In this document: positions 1 to 8,418 of the stretch, one piece after another
Numbering within the stretch: the first letter of the stretch is position 1
How the letters are laid out: each line of letters starts with the position of its first letter
From: JAFDZW01 sp035632315
Lineage (GTDB): Bacteria; Bacteroidota; Ignavibacteria; Palsa-1295
Direction of reading: 5' to 3'
Length of the DNA stretch: 64,000 bases
Assembly (NCBI GenBank): GCA_035632315.1
Contig: DASQGZ010000034.1
Coordinates: forward strand, 62,001-126,000
The notes under the pieces: generated by a model
What the model saw: the letters and a program-made list of their open reading frames with translations, nothing else
Told to the model about the DNA's origin: nothing
Databases searched by the model: none
Position numbers and translations under genes: made by a program

Positions 1-2
1 AT

Positions 3-194
3 TGGATGCCGAACGATTACGTGCAATATCAATTCCAAGTCATTCATCGTGAGGCGGATGTGCCATACTTCGCGGGTCCCGGCGGTGTGACTTCACCCTC
101 CGGATATACGACGACAGTTATTCCGACCGGTTGGGCGCCTGATCTTGTCAAAAATGAGACTCGGTTTATCGGAGCCGTGCTCGTACGGTTTTAG
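3..194 (+). CDS. C-terminal fragment of an unknown protein
   Basis: The reading frame is open to the left edge of the window, so this is the last 63 codons of a gene that begins outside it; the internal Met at base 6 need not be the start. The fragment has no recognisable motif. It is rich in Thr, Val, Gly and Pro and ends in a beta-like stretch with a terminal Phe (GAVLVRF). A C-terminal Phe is common in outer-membrane beta-barrels, but one residue is weak evidence. No function is assigned. Confidence 0.5.
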   Translation, partial: WMPNDYVQYQFQVIHREADVPYFAGPGGVTSPSGYTTTVIPTGWAPDLVKNETRFIGAVLVRF

Positions 195-210
195 AAGATT
201 TGATTTTATG

Positions 211-250
211 TAGTAGCTCCGACTTCAGTCGGAGCAAGCTGGCTCTACTA
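211..250. terminator. Hairpin between convergent genes
   Basis: Bases 216-235 form a nine-base-pair perfect stem (GCTCCGACT/AGTCGGAGC) with a two-base loop. The flanking TAGTAG at 211 and CTACTA at 245 could extend the pairing. It lies between two genes that converge here, so a bidirectional terminator is likely. There is no clear U-tract on either strand, so it could also be a small dispersed palindrome. Confidence 0.4.
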
Positions 251-252
251 TA

Positions 253-1467
253 TTAAAAATGATAGCTCCCGCTGATGACCGGAATGATCGGGAAATCGGG
301 CGCATTGAAGACATATTCACCGAGCGACTTTTCCGTTCGTGATGCACCGGACGTATAGAGCGAAAACACAACGCCAATATCGATGGTCAGATCGTTCTGA
401 AAATATCTGATCGTTGCAAGCACCGGAACAATATCGAAATCCTGAATGAAAAACAGTTCGATGTTGAATTTCAGATTTTCACCGACACGCTCGGAGCCGG
501 CGATCGCCAGAAGATTTTCTTGTTTGTTGTACCGTATTCCGTTCGAGTCGAGCGCGTTCTTCCACGTCGCGCCGGCGAGCAGTGTCAAGTTTGCATCCCA
601 TCTTCCATACGTTGCCGCTCCATAGACCATTCCGAGTTTTACGGTACTGACAACTTCAGAGTATAACCCCTGTCCGCCAACGGCAAGATGCCATAGTTCA
701 CTCTCGTACGGCGTCACTTTCAAACCGGCCGTCGCAACAATAATATTATTTTTCAGCGGGAGAAACACGCCTCCAAGATTTGTCGAGAGCCAATTCGTCG
801 GACCGAAGTTCATTTGCAAGCCGCCAAAAAAATAATCGGCGATAAAATTATTTCCTTCGCCGTACGGGATCGCAGTCGGTGTAATGTAGGTCTGTGATGC
901 CCGTGGGTCGAGGGCAGTCAGATAGGCAGTCGTATAAAACTCATTGCGCCGATCGCCTTTTCCGCTGTAATTATCGATGTAGCGGATATTCGGATATTTG
1001 AAATAGAGGTCGCCCCAATCGGTCGAAAGCACGACATGAGCCGAATCGTCAAAGAGATAGCGGTTGCCGCGGAAATCGTCGTGCGTATCGGTATGGACGA
1101 GCGAAATAAACTCCGCCTTTTGCTGTCCGGTAAAATTCAACACATTATTTTTTTGAACATCGATCGCATTTTTCGACGCGTCTTCGAGCAGATTATCATG
1201 GAGGACATAATTGAAGCGGTAGTCGATGGCGTAGGAAATATCCTGTAACGGTATCTCCAGCCGCCCATAGCGCGTCTGAAACAGAATTCGGTCAGGCGCC
1301 GGTTTTTGCAGAACGATCCCGAAGAACTGGGATGAATCCTTCATCACGAGATCGACCAGAAAATCGCGCGCAAGATCTCGCGGCGACATCTGCGAACGCG
1401 AGACGCCGAACGTGATCAACAAAATAATAAACATTGCGACGGATCGCCTAAGACCGCTTGCGTACAT
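253..1467 (-). CDS. Exported, probably outer-membrane beta-strand-rich protein
   Basis: The 404-residue protein starts with a signal peptide (about residues 1-26: Arg pair, hydrophobic core, cleavage near SRS-Q). A short segment at about 35-80 resembles the 'Gly-rich strand, reads G.L.IPL.DI' module seen in many Bacteroidetes exported proteins. The remainder is a run of alternating hydrophobic and polar strands ending in an aromatic-rich tail (SGSYHF), as in outer-membrane barrels. The start overlaps the 3' end of ruvC by 20 bases, so the two genes are probably co-transcribed. No family name can be given. The barrel call is an inference from strand pattern and terminal Phe. Confidence 0.6.
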   Translation of the reverse strand: MYASGLRRSVAMFIILLITFGVSRSQMSPRDLARDFLVDLVMKDSSQFFGIVLQKPAPDRILFQTRYGRLEIPLQDISYAIDYRFNYVLHDNLLEDASKNAIDVQKNNVLNFTGQQKAEFISLVHTDTHDDFRGNRYLFDDSAHVVLSTDWGDLYFKYPNIRYIDNYSGKGDRRNEFYTTAYLTALDPRASQTYITPTAIPYGEGNNFIADYFFGGLQMNFGPTNWLSTNLGGVFLPLKNNIIVATAGLKVTPYESELWHLAVGGQGLYSEVVSTVKLGMVYGAATYGRWDANLTLLAGATWKNALDSNGIRYNKQENLLAIAGSERVGENLKFNIELFFIQDFDIVPVLATIRYFQNDLTIDIGVVFSLYTSGASRTEKSLGEYVFNAPDFPIIPVISGSYHF

Positions 1468-2011
1468 TTTTTATTCGTTCGGGATGTGATTCGATAAATT
1501 GCTTCCAATTCGTTGGCGCTCTGCCCGGGGCACGATGACGCAGTGCGTGCGTCAGTGCGACCGCCAGCGCATCGTACGCGTCAGGAAGTTTTTGTTTCTC
1601 GTCGCCTAAGGCGACTAATTTACCAACCATAAATTCGACCTGCGCTTTCGATGCGTTGCCGTTGCCGGTCACTGCCTTCTTCACAAGACGCGGCGCATAT
1701 TCGGCAACAGGAATTTCTGCCAACTCCGCAGCTACTACAGCAACACCGCGAGCTTGGCCAAGTTTCATTGCCGACTGCACGTTCTTATCGTAAAATGCCG
1801 ATTCGATCGCGCATTCATCGGGGGACGTCCGCTCGATTACAGCAGAAAGCCGGCGAAAAATAGTGACGAGCCGTTTCGGCATCACGTCCATTTTTTTTGC
1901 CTCGATGGCGCCGAACTCAACCAGACGAAACCGATTCGCCGAGCGCTTATCTATCTCAATGACGCCGTAACCGGTGACGATCGTACCGGGATCGATACCG
2001 AGAATGATCAT
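1448..2011 (-). CDS. ruvC: Crossover junction endodeoxyribonuclease RuvC
   Basis: RuvC cleaves Holliday junctions in the cytoplasm after RuvAB branch migration. The 187-residue protein opens with the RNase H-like strand GIDPGT (Asp7). The other acidic catalytic residues are visible as Glu70 in ECAIES and Asp144 and Asp147 in LPDAYDALA. Length is normal for the family (about 160-190). It is the first gene of a two-gene minus-strand unit with the exported protein downstream, a partner with no obvious link to recombination. ruvA and ruvB are not in this window. The start at 2011 is the only ATG that keeps the GIDPG strand at the normal distance. Confidence 0.95.
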   Translation of the reverse strand: MIILGIDPGTIVTGYGVIEIDKRSANRFRLVEFGAIEAKKMDVMPKRLVTIFRRLSAVIERTSPDECAIESAFYDKNVQSAMKLGQARGVAVVAAELAEIPVAEYAPRLVKKAVTGNGNASKAQVEFMVGKLVALGDEKQKLPDAYDALAVALTHALRHRAPGRAPTNWKQFIESHPERIKNVRKRS

Positions 2012-2051
2012 AATTTGACGTGCAAATTACGAACCGGCCGAGTTTTCCTCG

Positions 2052-2059
2052 TAAATTTG
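2052..2059 (+). promoter_or_regulatory. -7 element (TAAATTTG) before ptsN
   Basis: TAAATTTG matches the Bacteroidetes -7 consensus TAnnTTTG and predicts a start of transcription near 2066, about 17 bases before the ptsN ATG. No good TTTG -33 element lies 19-23 bases upstream, so the call rests on the -7 box alone. Confidence 0.35.
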
Positions 2060-2082
2060 CACTCTTATACTCAACTTCGGTA

Positions 2083-2550
2083 ATGAAACTGATCACCTAT
2101 CTTCGCCCGGAATATATCGAGATCGGCTTAAACGCTGCATCGAAAGACGAACTCATCCGTAATATGGTCGATATCGCCGCAAGAAATCCGAACGTTCAGG
2201 ATAAAGCGAAAGTCCTGACCGCGATCACCGAACGCGAACGTATTATGAGCACGGGCGTCGGCAAAGGCTTTGCAATCCCACACGGAAAAACAGATGCCAT
2301 TTCCGACATTGTTCTTGCATTCGCTGTCACTGCCGAACCTGTCGATTATGCATCAATGGACAGCGAGCCGGTACGATTGGTCCTGTTACTCGTCAGCCGC
2401 GAAAGCGATGTCGGCGTGAGATTAAAACTTCTTTCACGCGCATCGAAAGTGATGAACTCCGATACGACTCGTAAAGCCCTGCTTGATGCGAAAACGAAAG
2501 AAGATATCCTCCGCATACTCGGCGACGAAGAAGAGAGGATCGGCGATTGA
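2083..2550 (+). CDS. ptsN: PTS IIA domain protein, PtsN/fructose type
   Basis: This 155-residue protein is a stand-alone EIIA domain of the fructose/nitrogen-regulatory family. The phosphoryl-accepting His is His67 in the motif GFAIPHGKT. Such proteins take phosphate from HPr or NPr and usually regulate K+ transport or nitrogen and carbon balance rather than carry sugar. No sugar permease or other PTS gene is nearby, which favours a regulatory role (inference). I chose the ATG at 2083 over an in-frame ATG at 2020, because the family begins with a short strand (KLITYLRP) and the longer version would overlap a promoter-like element. The stop overlaps the hisS start (TGATG), so the two are translationally coupled. 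Confidence 0.85.
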   Translation: MKLITYLRPEYIEIGLNAASKDELIRNMVDIAARNPNVQDKAKVLTAITERERIMSTGVGKGFAIPHGKTDAISDIVLAFAVTAEPVDYASMDSEPVRLVLLLVSRESDVGVRLKLLSRASKVMNSDTTRKALLDAKTKEDILRILGDEEERIGD

Positions 2551-3809
2551 TGAATATCAAAGCTCCGCGCGGCACAAAAGATATTCTGCCGCCGGAATCA
2601 GCTCTGTGGCAGGAGATCGAACGCGCCGTTGATGAAACTGCCCGTGTGTTCGGGTATGATGAGATCAGAACGCCGATGTTCGAACCTGTCTCACTGTTCA
2701 AACGCTCGGTCGGAGAAACAAGCGACATCGTCTCGAAAGAAATGTATCTCTTCACCGATAAAGGCGGTGAAGAGATGGCGCTTCGACCTGAACTGACGGC
2801 TTCTGTCGTGCGTGCCGCGATCGAACATAATCTTATTTCGCAGCAAGGGTCCATTGCAAAGCTTTATTATAATAGCGCTCCGATGTTCCGCTACGAACGG
2901 CCACAGATGGGGCGCCAGCGGCAATTTCATCAGTTCGGTATCGAACTGCTCGGTTCGCCCAGTGCGCTTGCCGATCTGCAGACCGTCGCGTTCGCACATT
3001 CTGTGTACCAACGGCTTGGTTTTGTGAATTTCGAGCTTCGACTCAATACGCTTGGCTCACCCGAGATCCGAGAAAAATGGCGAGAGTATCTTGTCGCATA
3101 TTTGCGAAAATATGTCAATGACCTTTCCGATGACAGTAAACGGCGGCTTGAAACGAATCCGATCAGAATTCTCGATTCAAAAAATGAGCGCGACCATGAA
3201 ATCGTTCGTGATGCTCCGGCTATCTCAGATTATCTTGACGAAGCAGATAAAGTGCATTTTGACACCCTGCAAGCTCATTTAACCGATGCAGGAATAAAAT
3301 TCCGGATCGATCCGCTTCTGGTTCGCGGACTTGATTATTACAACCGGACGGTATTCGAGTTAACATCAAATGATCTCGGATCGCAGGATGCACTCTGCGG
3401 GGGAGGACGTTATGACGGACTCGTCGAGCAGCTCGGCGGACCGGCAATTCCTGCGGTTGGCTTCGCGGCCGGCGTTGAGCGGCTGGTGATCGTCCTGCAA
3501 AAAATGCGCGGCATAATAAATCAGACGCCGCTCGATGCCTATGTCGTGCTTGCAGATAAATCGGCAGTCAAAACGCTGATCGAGGTTTCGAGCGAGATCA
3601 AAGGCGCAGGGTTTTCCTGCACGTACGATCTGCTTGAGCGCTCGATGAAAGCTCAAATGCGTGAGGCAGGAAAGCTCGGGGCACGCTATGTTGTTATACT
3701 TGGTGCAGACGAGATCGCAAACAATAGCGTGACGCTCAAGAATATGGCAGAAGGCTCACAGGAGATGATCGGGCGTTATCTTCTTGCGGATCGTCTTGGG
3801 AAGTCGTAA
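2550..3809 (+). CDS. hisS: Histidyl-tRNA synthetase
   Basis: HisRS, a class II aminoacyl-tRNA synthetase, charges tRNA-His in the cytoplasm. The 419-residue protein has the N-terminal PRGTKDILP start, the motif 2 region with FRYERPQMGRQRQFHQFG, the HisRS-specific RGLDYYNRTVFE and CGGGRYDGL motifs, and motif 3 around GFAAGVERL. The last 90 residues form the usual anticodon-binding domain. Length is normal. The ATG at 2550 shares one base with the ptsN stop; an in-frame TTG one codon upstream is possible but less likely. Translational coupling to ptsN puts a PTS regulator and a tRNA synthetase in one operon. Confidence 0.96.
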   Translation: MNIKAPRGTKDILPPESALWQEIERAVDETARVFGYDEIRTPMFEPVSLFKRSVGETSDIVSKEMYLFTDKGGEEMALRPELTASVVRAAIEHNLISQQGSIAKLYYNSAPMFRYERPQMGRQRQFHQFGIELLGSPSALADLQTVAFAHSVYQRLGFVNFELRLNTLGSPEIREKWREYLVAYLRKYVNDLSDDSKRRLETNPIRILDSKNERDHEIVRDAPAISDYLDEADKVHFDTLQAHLTDAGIKFRIDPLLVRGLDYYNRTVFELTSNDLGSQDALCGGGRYDGLVEQLGGPAIPAVGFAAGVERLVIVLQKMRGIINQTPLDAYVVLADKSAVKTLIEVSSEIKGAGFSCTYDLLERSMKAQMREAGKLGARYVVILGADEIANNSVTLKNMAEGSQEMIGRYLLADRLGKS

Positions 3810-3814
3810 ATTTG
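3784..3814 (+). promoter_or_regulatory. Promoter TTG-N20-TAAATTTG overlapping the hisS stop
   Basis: A TTG at 3784-3786 is followed after 20 bases by TAAATTTG at 3807-3814, a good match to the Bacteroidetes housekeeping promoter. The first three bases of the -7 box are the hisS stop codon. Predicted transcription starts near 3821, some 35 bases before the next gene. Confidence 0.5.
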
Positions 3815-3855
3815 CCCACCATGTTATTATTCACTGATCGTAATATCAATCGAAA

Positions 3856-4614
3856 ATGGAACCGTTACCGCCAGTAAAAGAAGTCGAATACCGCTGTATC
3901 ATCGGCAAGGATTTCGACGAAATAATGGGGCAGGAGTACACAACCTTCAGCTTCGAAACAGCAAAGGAATTCTCGAGCTTCCGCTACGAGATCGCCGTTC
4001 GCTATAAGCTCGAAGGCTCGAATATCACGTTCCGTGTGCTTGGTATGACGGCCACACGAATGATGATGCCTGCATTCGGGACTGCGCAATCGGTTCTGAA
4101 AGTCCCTCAGCTTCAGCCGGGGAAATACACCGTTACATTCGTTAAAAGCGATAGTAATGCAACCGAATTTTTTCTTGAGGTGACCAAACGTGGTTTGCAG
4201 ATCGTCAAACCGATTCCCCGCAAGCGCTTTATTGACCTTGTCATTAAAGGCGAAGCGGCTGCTCATACGCCGAAAGCAGTCGCGTCAACGATCTCGAAGT
4301 CGCCGCATGCGCCGCTCGTACCTCGAACGATCCAAAAGCGCCCGCCCCCCCCGACCCCGGAAGAACTTGAGATATTAGCAGCTTTGAAAGACGAAACCCC
4401 TGAAGAACGCGATGCCCGCGAGGAACTCGAGCTCTTCGGAAGGCGCGCAGCAAGGAAGAAAGCAGTGGCTGCAAAGGCGAAGAAGTCCCATAAGCCATTG
4501 AAAAAGAAGGTGAAACCGGCAACCAAGAAAACGAAAGCAAAACCAAAGGCAAAGCCCAAAAAAGCTAAAAAACCTGTGAAAAAGAAGCCTGCTCCTAAGA
4601 AGAAGAGAAGATAA
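3856..4614 (+). CDS. Unknown protein with a Lys-rich histone-like tail
   Basis: The 252-residue protein has three parts. Residues 1-110 look like a small beta domain without a recognised motif. Residues 110-190 are a Pro- and Glu-rich linker with a five-proline run. The last 60 residues are almost entirely Lys, Ala and Pro (repeated KKK, KPKAK, PKKK), like the tail of histone H1 or AlgP. There is no signal peptide, so it is probably cytoplasmic, and such a tail would bind nucleic acid (inference). It sits directly before a histone H1-like gene, which supports a nucleoid role. A ribosomal or RNA-binding role is equally possible. Confidence 0.65.
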   Translation: MEPLPPVKEVEYRCIIGKDFDEIMGQEYTTFSFETAKEFSSFRYEIAVRYKLEGSNITFRVLGMTATRMMMPAFGTAQSVLKVPQLQPGKYTVTFVKSDSNATEFFLEVTKRGLQIVKPIPRKRFIDLVIKGEAAAHTPKAVASTISKSPHAPLVPRTIQKRPPPPTPEELEILAALKDETPEERDAREELELFGRRAARKKAVAAKAKKSHKPLKKKVKPATKKTKAKPKAKPKKAKKPVKKKPAPKKKRR

Positions 4615-4756
4615 AACGTGCACAAGGATCAACAAAAATTTGAAATTTTGGGCACTTTATTGAAAAAAGCTGTATTTTCGCCAGTGGGATGATGCAAAGT
4701 GTATCAACCCATTTGTGTACCCTTGCACCATTATTCATTTAATTTGGAGAGATACG

Positions 4757-4942
4757 ATGGAGCGATATAATGAACTCAAAGCACTGCTCGAAAGCTTCGA
4801 ACCGGATTTCGAGAAGTTTTATGTTAAAGGCAATAAGTCCGCGGGTGTTCGTGTCCGTAAGGCTATGAACGAGTTGAAAAAGAAGGCCCAGGAGATTCGC
4901 ATCGAAGTCCAAAATATGAAATCGGCCGAAGCGAAAGGCTAA
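4757..4942 (+). CDS. Histone H1-like (Hc1-type) small protein
   Basis: The 61-residue protein matches the Bacteroidetes-type Hc1 family, related to chlamydial Hc1: an N-terminal helix (RYNELKALLESFE), a GNKSAGVRVRKAMNELKKKAQEIR core and a short charged end. Related proteins are abundant DNA-binding nucleoid proteins. I chose the ATG at 4757, which follows a GGAGAGATAC stretch and matches the family start; the in-frame start at 4715 would add an unlikely extension. A strong terminator follows 22 bases after the stop. A TATTTTCG box at 4673 is a possible -7 element. Confidence 0.85.
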   Translation: MERYNELKALLESFEPDFEKFYVKGNKSAGVRVRKAMNELKKKAQEIRIEVQNMKSAEAKG

Positions 4943-4964
4943 CCTCAGTTCTTTCCAAACTATT

Positions 4965-4999
4965 AAACCCCTTCCAAATGTACATTTGGAAGGGGTTTT
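4965..4999. terminator. Perfect 34-base palindrome terminator
   Basis: AAACCCCTTCCAAATG at 4965 is followed at once by its inverse, giving a 17-base-pair stem ending in TTTT. It lies between the histone-like gene and a convergent T9SS gene and can act in both directions because the stem is flanked by A and T runs. Confidence 0.85.
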
Positions 5000-5020
5000 C
5001 AATAGTATTCGATACTGCGA

Positions 5021-5890
5021 CTACTGAACAAACGCCAATGGCAGTGTTGCAGAATTACTGCCGGCAATGACTCGTAGGTAATACATTCCGTCAGATAAGC
5101 CGCTGCGGATAAACGGGATCATATACGAGCCCGCAGAATATGTGCTCGAAACAAGTTTCTCGACTTCCCTGCCTGTTATATCATAGATCGCGATCGTTAC
5201 CGGAGCGCTCTCACTCAAAGAAAGATGAATGGCACTTTGCTCCCGGATCGGGTTCGGAAATACCGATACGTTAAATGAAGATGCTGCCTGATCCGGAATG
5301 CCTGAGTGCACGTCACTGTATGCGAGGTCATCAACTTCAAACCAGCTGCCGACATGGGGTGTCGATGAAGTCTTACCGCTGATCAAGAAAATGACTGTCA
5401 TTGTATCCGGAACCGTCAACGGGTCGAGATATGTATAGGGCAAACTCAACTGAGACCATTGTGAAACCTCCGTTGCTGAACGTATCGAAATGGCTCCGAC
5501 CGGAGTTGAGGATTGCTTTGTCAGCGTCGATGCGATCGAAAGGACATCTCCGCTATCCGAATGAAATTTTATCCACATCGTAAGTGCAACGACACGATGA
5601 TCGACTCCCGAACCGGCATTGGCGGCGGTTGTATTGAAAAGCAGTGGCGGATATGGTGTGCCGGAAAATTGCACAACATCCCCGCGAGCCGCAAGCGACC
5701 CGCCGTGCGCATCTGTTGTGGATGATACGTTCGTGACCGATCCGGGGATATTCGATGTAGCCCAGTTGTCCGGATCACCGCCCGTCCAAGTCTCGAAGCC
5801 GGCATTAAGAATTTGTCCGTAATTCGCTTTGGGGAGGCATATAACGATGAGTACACAAAACAATAATTTTCTCATTAATAACTTTTCCAT
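5021..5890 (-). CDS. T9SS-sorted exported protein
   Basis: The 289-residue protein has a signal peptide (ending near ANYGQ), a central beta-sandwich domain of about 180 residues that opens with GFETW, and a C-terminal T9SS type A sorting domain. The sorting domain is clear from VFPNP, IYDITGREV, YSAGSYMIPF and DGMYYLRV. The middle part recalls carbohydrate-binding or PCMD-like folds (GFETW, PDNWAT), but I cannot identify the ligand. It should be carried to the cell surface by the type IX system. A second ATG at 5875 gives a more compact signal peptide. It converges on the histone-like gene across a shared terminator. Confidence 0.8.
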   Translation of the reverse strand: MEKLLMRKLLFCVLIVICLPKANYGQILNAGFETWTGGDPDNWATSNIPGSVTNVSSTTDAHGGSLAARGDVVQFSGTPYPPLLFNTTAANAGSGVDHRVVALTMWIKFHSDSGDVLSIASTLTKQSSTPVGAISIRSATEVSQWSQLSLPYTYLDPLTVPDTMTVIFLISGKTSSTPHVGSWFEVDDLAYSDVHSGIPDQAASSFNVSVFPNPIREQSAIHLSLSESAPVTIAIYDITGREVEKLVSSTYSAGSYMIPFIRSGLSDGMYYLRVIAGSNSATLPLAFVQ

Positions 5891-5982
5891 TGTAGTGCGA
5901 TGGTTACCTGATTTTCTAACAATAATACTTGATAGTTCGGTTTAGAGATAATGCACGTCCATAATATAAAAAAATAGAATAC

Positions 5983-6011
5983 AAAAGCGCCGTCCAGCGG
6001 CGCTTTTTTTT
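5983..6011. terminator. GC-rich hairpin with T runs on both sides
   Basis: AAAAGCGCCG pairs with CGGCGCTTTT around a five-base loop, and the complement of the flanking A run supplies a T-rich tail on the minus strand. It follows the 6027-8192 gene in its direction of transcription and should end that transcript before the next minus-strand gene. Confidence 0.75.
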
Positions 6012-6026
6012 GGAAGATCACAACGA

Positions 6027-8192
6027 TCAGAATGAATGATGCACGATGCCCTTCGTCACTGTCATCCCTTCCGATTGTAATCTGCACATATAGACTCCAT
6101 CCGCAAGATGCAGGCTTGCCGCATCGAATGAGATCTCGTGCTCGCCATTTGTTTGAAATTCGTTGACAAGCGTTGCGATCTCTTTCCCCGTTATGTCTAA
6201 CATATCCAGTCGAACAAGAGACGACAAAGGAACAACGTACCGTATGGTCGTTTCACCGGCGAACGGATTCGGATAGTTCTGCACGACCGAAGCATCCCAA
6301 GCAACCGGCACAGGCATAGTTACCCCACTTTTGCTCGGTCGTTGAGTACGGTAGAGCCCTGAACCCGTCGTGCCGGCATAGGCTATCTGATGCGCAGCGT
6401 CGTCATACATAAATGTCGGCGTACTTGCAAACGGGAACGTAGCTGCAAACCAAACAGAACCTCCGCTAGAGGAGGTTGACATTGCTGTCGCGCTCGCTGC
6501 GATCATAAAGAGACTCGGAGATTCTATGACAAGACCTGTAATATTCTTCAATGACGATGATAATGTCAACCAGCTCGCTCCGTTGTTGTTCGTATAATAA
6601 ACACCATCAGCATTCGACGCATAGACATACCCAGTCGTACTATGAGCTGTCACTGCAAGGGGATTTGTGACAAGATTAGATGACAATTGCCACGCATCGC
6701 CGTTGTTCGTTGTGTAATACACGCCTGATGTACAAAATGCAAATACATATCCTTGTGAACCGACGGTCAGGAATTTGATCGTATCCTGCGGGATGCCGCT
6801 TCGCTTAATGCTCCAAGATAAACCGTTATCGATCGACCGATAGACCGTTCCGTTAAATCCGCCGAGAAACACTGTGCCGGAAGGCGTCACACACGATGCA
6901 CGCATCAATGTTTTATTGATCCCGATGAGAAGCGAACCGGCTGTAATATCCGTCCAGGTATTGCCATCGTCAGTTGAATGATAGACTGCCGTTCCGAAAG
7001 CCGTCGCGTATAATTCGGTTGCGCTGGTCGCCGTGATGGAAGTAAAATTATGCGAAACGAGTACATCGCTTTGCACCGGTAACCAAGTATCGCCCTGATC
7101 GACCGAGCGGTATAATTCTGCGGTATCCGCCACAGCAAAGATATTTCCGCTGCTATCGGCTCCCATCGCCTGCACGGAGGCAGTGATCATACCTTTACTA
7201 CTCGGATTCCAAGTTTTGCACGTATCATGAGATGCAAAAACTCCGTTCTTCGAGAGCCCTTCAAAAAAATCCGAGTTTTTTCCTAAAAGACAGAGTGCAT
7301 TATCGACGTCTGCAGTTGCCGCACGCACCGATTTCCAGGAGGCACCACCATTACGGGAAAACCACAGACCGGCTCCGCCGCTAACAAGGATGCTGTTGCC
7401 CTCATCGGTCGCAACTTCTGTGCCTGATGTAATATTCAATCCTCCGGTGCCGGAAATAATATTCCAGGAATTCCCGCTATCTGCCGAAGAAAAGATCCCT
7501 GCCTGGCTTGTTGCATACAGAGTTCCGGCAGCAGAGACTGCAATTGCGGCAACAACTTGTGGGAGCGATCCGGTGCTCACATTTGTCCATGAACTTCCTT
7601 CATCTGTCGAACGAATCAGTCCGCCTGCGGTAATACCAAAGACTGAGCCGCTTGGTCCGCGGAAGAGCCGTGTGACCGGGAAAAGATCGGTCACTCCGGG
7701 TTCGACCGGAATTCCATTCGTCGAATTACTCCACGACGTTCCCTGATTGCTTGAGCTGAATACGCCTGCGCCATAAGTTCCGACGATTATTGTTCCGTTC
7801 GAATTAACGGTAATCGAAAGCAAACTTGGTGCTGTCAGTGACGCGACCTGATTCCATGTTACACCTTGATCGGTCGATTTATAGGCGCCGGAACTTGTCA
7901 CAGCATACGCAACTGTCCCCGCAGGATCAAATGCAATAGCACTCTGCGAAGAGAAATCGAATGATTGGCTCGACGAAGTCCAGCTCGCGCCTTTATTCGT
8001 TGTCCGAAATACTTGCTTTGAAGCTGCAGCGAGTACGACGTTTCCTGACCCTTTTGCGAATGTCCAGACTTGCGCCCCTGCAGGACCTGCCGTCTGTTCA
8101 AATGTTGTTGGTTGTCCAAACGAATCGCCTGTAATTACCAACAAAGACAGAGCCATCACGCCAAAAAACGAATGTAATTTCATACTGATCAA
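6027..8192 (-). CDS. T9SS-sorted BNR/YCF48-like repeat protein
   Basis: The 721-residue protein carries a signal peptide (to about residue 26) and roughly a dozen repeats with the Asp-box pattern S.D.G.SW or ST..G.TW, which fold as blades of beta-propellers. The C-terminal 85 residues form a T9SS sorting domain (NYPNPFAGETTIRY, LDITGKEIATL, ADGVYMCRL). Such proteins are exposed on the surface; the BNR blades do not prove sialidase activity and no catalytic set is visible. An ATG at 8183 is an alternative start with the same signal peptide. A -7 box lies upstream at 8249. Confidence 0.85.
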   Translation of the reverse strand: MISMKLHSFFGVMALSLLVITGDSFGQPTTFEQTAGPAGAQVWTFAKGSGNVVLAAASKQVFRTTNKGASWTSSSQSFDFSSQSAIAFDPAGTVAYAVTSSGAYKSTDQGVTWNQVASLTAPSLLSITVNSNGTIIVGTYGAGVFSSSNQGTSWSNSTNGIPVEPGVTDLFPVTRLFRGPSGSVFGITAGGLIRSTDEGSSWTNVSTGSLPQVVAAIAVSAAGTLYATSQAGIFSSADSGNSWNIISGTGGLNITSGTEVATDEGNSILVSGGAGLWFSRNGGASWKSVRAATADVDNALCLLGKNSDFFEGLSKNGVFASHDTCKTWNPSSKGMITASVQAMGADSSGNIFAVADTAELYRSVDQGDTWLPVQSDVLVSHNFTSITATSATELYATAFGTAVYHSTDDGNTWTDITAGSLLIGINKTLMRASCVTPSGTVFLGGFNGTVYRSIDNGLSWSIKRSGIPQDTIKFLTVGSQGYVFAFCTSGVYYTTNNGDAWQLSSNLVTNPLAVTAHSTTGYVYASNADGVYYTNNNGASWLTLSSSLKNITGLVIESPSLFMIAASATAMSTSSSGGSVWFAATFPFASTPTFMYDDAAHQIAYAGTTGSGLYRTQRPSKSGVTMPVPVAWDASVVQNYPNPFAGETTIRYVVPLSSLVRLDMLDITGKEIATLVNEFQTNGEHEISFDAASLHLADGVYMCRLQSEGMTVTKGIVHHSF

Positions 8193-8248
8193 GTTTAGGA
8201 TGAATGACGATTAATGCCGGAATCGAATAAAAAACACACCGGTAAATA

Positions 8249-8256
8249 CAAAGTTA
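8249..8256 (-). promoter_or_regulatory. -7 element (TAACTTTG) before the BNR protein
   Basis: On the minus strand TAACTTTG fits TAnnTTTG, with a TTTG 22 bases upstream. It would start transcripts about 50 bases before the signal peptide start. Confidence 0.4.
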
Positions 8257-8352
8257 CAGTCCTTTCTCGCAAAATGACCAAAATCCTAATTTAATACCTG
8301 CATAATGACGACAAAATATCAACTGTGTATTTTTGCACAGGTGTTTTTATCA

Positions 8353-8418
8353 ATGAATACTCTTCGTTTTGTCATAGTCGTATTGTGCATCGCAGGCCTC
8401 CTTCGCCTGATCGGTTAA
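8353..8418 (+). CDS. Candidate 21-residue hydrophobic peptide
   Basis: An ATG at 8353 opens a 21-codon frame whose product starts Met-Asn-Thr-Leu-Arg and then runs through an almost unbroken hydrophobic stretch, ending LRLIG. A TATTTTTG -7 box at 8328-8335 would start a transcript about 12 bases before the ATG, and a run of nine T follows the stop at 8422. It could be a membrane peptide, a type I toxin-like product, or the relic of a signal peptide from a lost gene. No Shine-Dalgarno site is clear. Confidence 0.25.
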   Translation: MNTLRFVIVVLCIAGLLRLIG

